NCBI GenBank assembly: GCA_021772695.1
Contig: JAJFLL010000025.1
Span: 1-17,546, forward strand
From: Deltaproteobacteria bacterium
GTDB lineage: Bacteria; UBA10199; DSSB01
Direction of reading: 5' to 3'
Length of the DNA: 17,546 nucleotides
A program made the translations under genes and the position numbers. The notes beneath the pieces were generated by a model. It did not search any database. It had not been told where the DNA came from and saw only the letters and a list, made by a program, of their open reading frames with translations. The number at the start of each line of letters is the position of its first letter. The stretch's first letter is position 1. Positions 1-4,935 of the stretch are shown here, piece by piece.

Positions 1-1
1 A

Positions 2-61
2 CCGGATTTTTTATTGGAAAGTCTGGAACCCCTTGAAGATGTGGTGACTATCTTTACCTAG
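2..61 (+). CDS. C-terminal end of an upstream gene (partial)
   Basis: Frame 2 stays open from the window edge to a TAG at 59-61 and gives 19 residues ending in LEDVVTIFT. The alternation of acidic and hydrophobic residues looks protein-like, but the piece is too short to name. Its stop codon overlaps the stop codon of the convergent minus-strand gene by 3 bases, a compact tail-to-tail arrangement. It could also be a chance open stretch; the sequence left of the window would decide. Confidence 0.35.
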   Translation, partial: PDFLLESLEPLEDVVTIFT

Positions 62-588
62 AATTCGCGATTTTTCTTTTTTATCAAGGTCATTTCAACT
101 TTTTCGACCACATCGTCTTCATTGAACACTATGAAAAGTTCCACCGGATTTTTGCCCTTCATGATGCGCTTGCCGGGATTATCCATAAGGATGACCGTGT
201 CTTCGATGGGATTTTGCAATTTATAGCTCCACAACCAGAAATAGCCCCATTGTTCCTTTTCTGAAGGGTATTCTACATTGATAATATTGGGACCGGGTAG
301 GAGTTTAATGACATCCCACATGGTGGTGACACATTCGGTGATGGAACCTAAAAATTTCGAGACTTTCTGGTCGGGATTCCAGGAAGTGATGCGGACTTCA
401 GGCTGACGGGAAGAAGGAACGCAAGTGGGCTCAGCTGGTAGCGGAGGCGGGGCCTGGACCACCGGACGGGCCGCACGGCGTTTAACCGGCGGACGGAATT
501 CCTCAGGGTAACCGTCGGCATTGGAAGAAAGTGGGGTAAACCACGTCAAGGTTAAGGCCAGCAAGGCCGGTAGGAGCAGCCGTTTCAT
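58..588 (-). CDS. Small secreted (periplasmic) protein of unknown function
   Basis: The frame can start at 621, but I chose the ATG at 588 (176 aa). There a GAGG Shine-Dalgarno sits 5-6 bases upstream and the protein opens directly with a signal peptide: MKRLLL, a hydrophobic core to about residue 20, and probable cleavage after SSNA (about 24). A Pro/Arg-rich linker follows (about 28-55), then a folded domain (about 60-176) with two cysteines (56 and 86). The segment around DVIKLLPGPN, then WGYFWLWSY, then LFIVFNEDDVVEKVEM is faintly like the BamE/SmpA-type small beta fold, where a loop after the first helix carries Gly-Pro and a later strand reads as phi-x-F-(N/D)-x-D. This is pattern resemblance only. 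A sigma-70-type promoter lies upstream at 642-670. The gene is apparently monocistronic. The product is inferred to be exported by Sec; function is unknown. Confidence 0.7.
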   Translation of the reverse strand: MKRLLLPALLALTLTWFTPLSSNADGYPEEFRPPVKRRAARPVVQAPPPLPAEPTCVPSSRQPEVRITSWNPDQKVSKFLGSITECVTTMWDVIKLLPGPNIINVEYPSEKEQWGYFWLWSYKLQNPIEDTVILMDNPGKRIMKGKNPVELFIVFNEDDVVEKVEMTLIKKKNREF

Positions 589-641
589 AGGGCCCTCATG
601 CTTTAATAGGATTGTTTCCAATAGCTTATTTCGCTTTCGCC

Positions 642-670
642 AGAATAAGGGCCGGTGGCGAAAGAGTCAA
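642..670 (-). promoter_or_regulatory. Sigma-70-type promoter for the small secreted protein
   Basis: On the minus strand TTGACT (665-670) is followed after exactly 17 bases by TATTCT (642-647). Transcription would start near 635, giving a leader of about 47 bases before the ATG at 588. Close match in both hexamers and optimal spacing; not tested experimentally. Confidence 0.55.
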
Positions 671-728
671 ACTTTTTAATGACTTGCCCCGGTTCGATCA
701 GAATTCCAGGGCGTTTGGGACTTCGGAC

Positions 729-758
729 TTGACTGCACTTCACCCAATCTTTTATATT
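729..758 (+). promoter_or_regulatory. Promoter of the ArsR/AHSA1 operon
   Basis: TTGACT (729-734) is followed by TATATT (753-758, 18-base spacer) or TTATAT (752-757, 17-base spacer). Either -10 places the transcription start at about 764-766, on or next to the A of the ATG at 766. That implies a leaderless messenger, which agrees with the absence of a Shine-Dalgarno before 766. The -10 lies inside the operator palindrome. Confidence 0.5.
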
Positions 759-779
759 TAACCAAATGGTTAAATATAA
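752..779 (+). promoter_or_regulatory. Perfect 13-bp inverted repeat, probable ArsR-type operator
   Basis: TTATATTTAACCA (752-764) and TGGTTAAATATAA (767-779) are exact reverse complements separated by two bases. The palindrome covers the -10 element, the predicted transcription start and the first codons (M-V-K-Y) of the regulator. Dimeric winged-helix repressors of the ArsR family bind such symmetric sites. The position means that bound repressor would exclude RNA polymerase, giving negative autoregulation. Confidence 0.65.
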
Positions 780-1119
780 TGAAACTCAACTAGACCAAAC
801 CTTTTCGGCCTTGGGGGATCCCACCCGACGGGCCTTATTGGCCCACCTAGCCGACGGTGAATGTACTGTGAGTAAATTGGCCGATCCTTTCGCCATTTCC
901 TTGCCAGCCATTTCGAAACATCTAAAAATTTTGGAACGCTCCGGCCTGGTGAAGCGGCATCGCAAGGGCCGCCGGCATATTATTCAATTACAATCGAAAC
1001 CCATGCAGGCCGCCATGAATTGGATCGAGCGGTACAGAATTTTTTGGGAACGAAATCTTGATGCCTTAGAAAAATTTTTAATTCAGACTCATCCGAATCA
1101 AGGAGAACCTCATGAGTGA
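766..1119 (+). CDS. ArsR-family winged-helix transcriptional repressor
   Basis: A 117-aa protein of normal ArsR length. The signature FSALGDPTRRALLAHL (13-28) is the standard first helix pair. The winged helix-turn-helix spans about 34-75, with recognition helix around SLPAISKHLKILERSGLV and a basic wing KRHRKGRR. It has a single cysteine (33) and lacks the ELCVCD metal-binding motif, so it is not a metal sensor of the classical kind; it belongs to the subgroup paired with SRPBCC/AHSA1 proteins. It overlaps the next gene by 8 bases, so the two are co-translated. I kept the ATG at 766 although it lacks a ribosome site, because the promoter predicts a leaderless transcript and the operator overlaps the start. 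Probable autorepressor; its ligand is unknown. Confidence 0.9.
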   Translation: MVKYNETQLDQTFSALGDPTRRALLAHLADGECTVSKLADPFAISLPAISKHLKILERSGLVKRHRKGRRHIIQLQSKPMQAAMNWIERYRIFWERNLDALEKFLIQTHPNQGEPHE

Positions 1120-1564
1120 TCAACCCAGCAAGGATACCCGCTTGACCTTAGTTCGCAAATTTCCCGTCAGCCGTGAAAAGGTATTTGCGGCCTGGACCGA
1201 TTCCAAACAATTGGCCCAGTGGCATGCTCCCATGGAAGGATTTTCCATTCCCCGAGTGGAGGTGGATTTGCGGGTGGGTGGAAGTTATCAAATTGCGATG
1301 GTCGATCCCGAAGGAACGACCCATACGGTTAAAGGAAAGTATTTAGAAGTTTCCCCTCCCGAAAAACTAGTTTACACCTGGGCCTTTGAAGGTAGCCCCA
1401 TGGAACAAAAAGCCTCACAGGTAACGTTGCTTTTTGAAGAGTCGGGAGATCAAACCACACTGACTCTGACCCATGAATTGTTTCCCGATACGGAATCTAC
1501 TCAAAAGCATCAAGAAGGCTGGGCGGGCTGTCTGTCCCAATTGGAAAAATTTCTAGCTGCATAA
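1112..1564 (+). CDS. SRPBCC / AHSA1-domain protein
   Basis: 150 aa, essentially a single AHSA1-like SRPBCC domain (helix-grip fold with a hydrophobic cavity). Recognisable marks are the opening TRLTLVRKFPVSREKVFAAWTDSKQLAQWHAP, here cited by its parts VSREKVFAAWTD and AQWHAP (about 19-41), the central GGSYQIAM (about 57-64), and the strand LVYTWAFEG (about 86-94), with a closing helix GWAGCLSQLEKFL. The family binds or senses small hydrophobic ligands, and in this pairing is often proposed to assist an ArsR regulator; the ligand is unknown. AAGGAG at 1100-1105, 6 bases before the ATG, is a strong ribosome site inside the upstream gene. The 8-base overlap indicates translational coupling. No terminator is visible after the stop. 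Confidence 0.88.
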   Translation: MSDQPSKDTRLTLVRKFPVSREKVFAAWTDSKQLAQWHAPMEGFSIPRVEVDLRVGGSYQIAMVDPEGTTHTVKGKYLEVSPPEKLVYTWAFEGSPMEQKASQVTLLFEESGDQTTLTLTHELFPDTESTQKHQEGWAGCLSQLEKFLAA

Positions 1565-1711
1565 TTTTAAAAACACATTCGACAGCCAATCGTCTTACTC
1601 CCATCTTATTCGGCGAAGCCACGCTGGTGATTGATGTACGGGTCATGGTGTGAGGTGTTAAGACCAGATATATTCCCTATTTATTTCCGAAGCTAATTGA
1701 TGTAGTGGTGA

Positions 1712-2269
1712 ATGATGCGTTTTGAAAAAAATAATTTAAAATTCATCTTTCCCATATTGTTAGCGGTGATGGCTTACTCATTAGGGGTCTCAGGTATGCG
1801 ATCGCTGGCAGCCCAAGAAAACCAGGCAGCCGCTCAAGCGGCCCTGAAAGGTACCTGGAAGTCTGTCTGCATGAATCTGGGATCAAATGTTTTCATTACC
1901 ATCAAATCTACTTATGACGGCGCAGGCAATTCTAAAGATAAAGTGGTCTACTTCAGTGACCCAGGATGCAGCACGCCCACCGGGTTGGTGAAAGCCAACT
2001 CCAGTGTCTCTTATAAAGTGGGTAGGCAATTTGATGTGGGGTCGCGCAAGGCTTATGAAATTGATTCCAGCATTCAATCTTGGCAACTCAGTCAAAATGG
2101 CTCGGTGATCAAAAGCGGCAATGGTGTTGCCACTCAATACGATATTTTTTCCATCGAAGGTAATAAGCTCTACACCAGTGGACTAACCCGTGGGCAACGA
2201 GGTCCTATTACTTCGCCAGCCGGGCGCCCCAGAACTTTAGATACCGCCAATTATTTTACGAAACAATAA
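1712..2269 (+). CDS. Secreted lipocalin-like (APCDD1-like) protein
   Basis: 185 aa. The N-terminus is a signal peptide: basic start MMRFEKNNLK, hydrophobic core IFPILLAVMAYSLGVSG, probable cleavage after SLAA (about 34). The mature part begins with an Ala/Gln-rich stretch and then LKGTWKSVC (45-53). It goes on through beta-rich sequence with a second cysteine in FSDPGC (86), suggesting a disulfide, and ends in LDTANYFTKQ. The GTW-x-S-x-C start and the D-x-x-C element resemble bacterial APCDD1/lipocalin-like proteins, which are found outside the cytoplasm; this is family resemblance, not proof. Two adjacent ATGs (1712, 1715) are possible starts, and the ribosome site is weak (GTGGTGA just upstream). 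In the 147-base gap before it I see only a possible -10 (TATATT near 1668) and no convincing -35. Confidence 0.65.
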   Translation: MMRFEKNNLKFIFPILLAVMAYSLGVSGMRSLAAQENQAAAQAALKGTWKSVCMNLGSNVFITIKSTYDGAGNSKDKVVYFSDPGCSTPTGLVKANSSVSYKVGRQFDVGSRKAYEIDSSIQSWQLSQNGSVIKSGNGVATQYDIFSIEGNKLYTSGLTRGQRGPITSPAGRPRTLDTANYFTKQ

Positions 2270-2291
2270 ACTCCGCCAAGAATCTTCCTTT

Positions 2292-2429
2292 TCATAACTG
2301 AATCTGGACTGGCCGCGGAATGGTTTGCACCGTGCCTGCGGTGATATTGAGCGGGGCGGGCACTATGGCCGTGGTATTCCTATGGCCGAAGTTTTTTGGA
2401 GCTTCGGTGCGTCGATAGTATGACCTAGG
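2292..2429 (-). other. Alternate-frame continuation of the lipoprotein C-terminus (possible frameshift)
   Basis: Downstream of the lipoprotein stop (2363), a different minus-strand frame, open from 2429 to a TGA at 2292-2294, reads as credible protein: RRTEAPKNFGHRNTTAI, then VPAPLNITAGTV, then QTIPRPVQIQL. The frame used by the annotated gene in the same stretch ends in the less convincing APKLQKTSAIGIPRP. A one-base slip around 2405-2430 would join the two and lengthen the protein by about 23 residues. It may be an assembly error, a true mutation, or chance. Confidence 0.35.
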
Positions 2430-3139
2430 TCAATGTAGGGGAGCCAATGTAGCTCGATGGGATCGGGAAGTATATGTCCTGGAAAATTATTGGGAACATG
2501 CCCGGGCGTCAGACCTTCTCGACGGGAATGGAGTTCTTCTTCGCCACTTTTATAGATCGCTTCGATGGCAAAGCCCTTATCGGGATATTGTGGGCATTGC
2601 TCGTCTCTGGAATTTCCTGGCTTCCAAGATTCTCCTGCAATCATATAAAGGTGAAATTCGTATTTTTGCTCATGTGCCTCCCAATCGGTGGCGGCTTCAC
2701 CACAGCGCGGAGTGCGAACCCATTTGTTTTCTTCAGCAAGGAATATTTCAGTCCAATAGAATAATTTTTGGGAAGCTAAGTCCGCGTAAATTCCAGTGGC
2801 TTCATCCAGAATTTCTACCTGTATACACAGCTCCCCGCTTTGTATTGGGGATTCGGAGGGCGAAGCAACGTGAACGACAAAAACTCCAAAATTACAAAGT
2901 ACAGTTCCCGGGGTGGACGAAATGACCGGCAGGGTGGTGCCCGAAGAATTTTCTTGGATCGCCGCAATGGCGACGGGCCCCTCGGCCTCGCCTTCGGATT
3001 GGGATAGAGGTTCTGTAGTGGTTTCTGAGGTGGCCTGGGGTGCCAGAGGCATGGGTGCGATAGGTCCCAGCCCCCCGGTAGTGCAACCGGCTAATAGAAT
3101 GAAAAATAATAGTTTTTTAAGATCAGTGAAACGAGTCAT
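2363..3139 (-). CDS. Predicted lipoprotein of unknown function
   Basis: The frame can extend to a TTG at 3178, but I chose the ATG at 3139 (258 aa), which starts a textbook lipoprotein signal peptide: MTRFTDLKK, a hydrophobic core LLFFILLAGC, with lipidated Cys19 followed by TTGG. Residues about 20-70 are a low-complexity Pro/Ala then Ser/Thr/Glu linker. The rest is a mixed domain with five or more cysteines (for example VLCNFG, ELCIQV, TPRCGE, EQCPQY) consistent with disulfides outside the cytoplasm. The domain was not recognised. It lies 80 bases downstream of the sigma-54 activator gene on the same strand, so it may be read from that operon. A weak own promoter is possible (TTGCCC-N17-TATGTT, 3178-3150), though its start would fall almost on the ATG. 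The ribosome site is a poor G-run. The C-terminus may be frameshifted (see 2292-2429). Confidence 0.65.
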   Translation of the reverse strand: MTRFTDLKKLLFFILLAGCTTGGLGPIAPMPLAPQATSETTTEPLSQSEGEAEGPVAIAAIQENSSGTTLPVISSTPGTVLCNFGVFVVHVASPSESPIQSGELCIQVEILDEATGIYADLASQKLFYWTEIFLAEENKWVRTPRCGEAATDWEAHEQKYEFHLYMIAGESWKPGNSRDEQCPQYPDKGFAIEAIYKSGEEELHSRREGLTPGHVPNNFPGHILPDPIELHWLPYIDLGHTIDAPKLQKTSAIGIPRP

Positions 3140-3219
3140 GGGCCCCCCCAACATACGGCACAATGGGTTATCGGGCAAGGTGGCTGGTAAAGTTTCATGA
3201 GGTGGTAACTCAGCATGGA

Positions 3220-4935
3220 TTAGGCCCGGTTCAAGATTTCGTAGAGGGTGCGCCTAGAAATACCGAGCCGCTCGGCGGCGCGGCTTTTATTGCCTTTGGT
3301 CTTACGCAAGGCCTGTTTGACCTTTCTTAAATTGACTTGTCCAAATTCATATCCCAATTGGTATTTTTTGATCAGTTGGTAGAGTTTGGTTCGGGGAATT
3401 TTAAGTTGAGCCGCGGCGGTTTTTTTATTGCCGTGGGAGGTCTCTAGGGCTTGTACCAACAACCTCCGTTCCAAGGCCTGGATCTGTTCGGTCATGCCGG
3501 CATCATGAGACATATCCATTTGGGTAGAAGGTGTTACCAAATGGGGTGAAAGATTTTTTACCTTTATATGACCTTTGCCTAAGATGAGGGCTCGTTCCAC
3601 TTCATTTTGCAGTTCTCGAATATTTCCCGGCCAGGGATATTGGATCAAATATTCCATGGCAGCTTCGTCCATTGCCAAAAGGGCCTCGGGAATCCCCTGG
3701 GAGTTGTGCCGCATAAAATGTTGTGCCAGGTGGGGGATATCCTCCACCCTTTCCCTTAAGGGGGGAAGGTCGAGGCGCACTACATTGAGGCGATAATACA
3801 AATCTTCGCGAAAACTTCCTGCGGTCATGAGTGTTTTCAGGTCTCGATTGCTGGCGGCTAGGATTCGAACTGAAACTTTAATGTTTCGATTACTGCCCAC
3901 GGGACGAATTTCACCTTCTTGTAAAACGCGGAGTAGCTTGGCCTGCATACCCGATGGCATATCTCCCACCTCATCGAGGAATATGGTGCCCCTATCGGCA
4001 GAGGCGAATAAACCGGTTCGATCCCGATCGGCCCCTGTAAAGGCACCTTTGACATGTCCGAAGAGTTCACTGTCGAGGATGGCTTCAGAAAAAGCCGCAC
4101 AATTAATGGCGAGAAAGGGTTCCTTGGCCCGGGGAGAATTTTGATGGAGGGCCCGTGCCATTAATTCTTTTCCGGTTCCGGACTCGCCGTGGATATAAAC
4201 CGTGGGTTCGGCATTTTTCAGTTGTCGTATGGTGGCTATGGTACGACGCAAGGTCTTGGAGCGTCCGATGATCCCCGGAAGTAGTGTGGGTTCCGGCACA
4301 GAATCCAACAAGGCCATGGCCTGATCCCGTTCCTGTCGAGTGCGTTGGACCTCATCGTGTAAATTTTCGTTGAGACGGGCCAACTGACGTTGCAAGACTT
4401 CCAACTCCTGGGCATGGGCTTCCGATTGTTCTAAATTTTGTAGAGCCTTTAGGGACAATGCCACTTGATCGGCAAAGAGACTAACGACCTGGGTCGAGTT
4501 TTCCGAAAAAGCACCCGCCTGAAAACGATTGTCTAAGTAAATAGCACCCAGCCATTCCTCTCCCAGGCGTATGGGCACGCAGAGAATAGATCGCAAGGCC
4601 ATATCTAGTAGGCTTTTAGACTCTTGCAGTCTGGAATCCTGCATCGCATCGAGTAAGACGAGGGCTTTGCCGCTGCTCCTCATTTGTTGCAAAATAGTTT
4701 TGCTAAATTTCTGTTGAGCCATTTTTAATGCTTCGCCATCAAAGTTTCTTGCCGAGGCGAGAGAATAGTCGTTCCCCGAGAAGAAAATCACGAAACCTCG
4801 TTCGGCTCTGGCTAATTTGATGGTTTCATCGAGTAAAAAATCCAAAATGGATTTACGATCCCCCAAAGCCACCAAACGCTTATTATTTTCCAATATGCGA
4901 ATCAGAGATTCGCTGGATATTTCCGAGGAATTCAT
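3220..4935 (-). CDS. Sigma-54-dependent activator: GAF, AAA+ and two Fis-type HTH units
   Basis: 571 aa. A GAF sensor domain (about 22-165) is joined by a Gln/Glu-rich coiled coil (about 166-210) to a complete sigma-54-interacting AAA+ domain. This has Walker A GESGTGKE (250-257), the sigma-54 contact loop GAFTGA (297-302), Walker B GTIFLDE (316-322), arginine-finger region FREDLYYRLNVV, and sensor II WPGNIREL (435-442). All key residues are present, so it should hydrolyse ATP and open sigma-54 promoter complexes. The C-terminus carries two consecutive Fis-type DNA-binding units, GNKKTAAAQLKIPRTKLYQL (502-521) and GNKSRAAERLGISRRTLYEI (548-567); one is usual. There is no receiver domain, so control is expected through the GAF domain or the partner kinase. 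The ATG overlaps the kinase stop (ATGA), giving coupled translation. The likely target is the sigma-54 promoter at 7984-7999. Confidence 0.93.
   Translation of the reverse strand: MNSSEISSESLIRILENNKRLVALGDRKSILDFLLDETIKLARAERGFVIFFSGNDYSLASARNFDGEALKMAQQKFSKTILQQMRSSGKALVLLDAMQDSRLQESKSLLDMALRSILCVPIRLGEEWLGAIYLDNRFQAGAFSENSTQVVSLFADQVALSLKALQNLEQSEAHAQELEVLQRQLARLNENLHDEVQRTRQERDQAMALLDSVPEPTLLPGIIGRSKTLRRTIATIRQLKNAEPTVYIHGESGTGKELMARALHQNSPRAKEPFLAINCAAFSEAILDSELFGHVKGAFTGADRDRTGLFASADRGTIFLDEVGDMPSGMQAKLLRVLQEGEIRPVGSNRNIKVSVRILAASNRDLKTLMTAGSFREDLYYRLNVVRLDLPPLRERVEDIPHLAQHFMRHNSQGIPEALLAMDEAAMEYLIQYPWPGNIRELQNEVERALILGKGHIKVKNLSPHLVTPSTQMDMSHDAGMTEQIQALERRLLVQALETSHGNKKTAAAQLKIPRTKLYQLIKKYQLGYEFGQVNLRKVKQALRKTKGNKSRAAERLGISRRTLYEILNRA

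Noticed and set aside
766..1564. Metal-resistance (ars) interpretation of the ArsR-type regulator
   Set aside because: The regulator lacks the cysteine motif of metal sensors and its partner is an AHSA1-domain protein, not an arsenic pump or reductase.
2421..2432. Palindrome TGACCTAGGTCA as an operator
   Set aside because: It lies inside a coding region, far from any start or promoter in the window, so a regulatory role is not supported; noted only in relation to the possible frameshift.
2590..2925. Plus-strand open frame of 111 codons opposite the lipoprotein
   Set aside because: The minus-strand reading has a lipobox, signal peptide and patterned cysteines, while the plus-strand reading has no such features.
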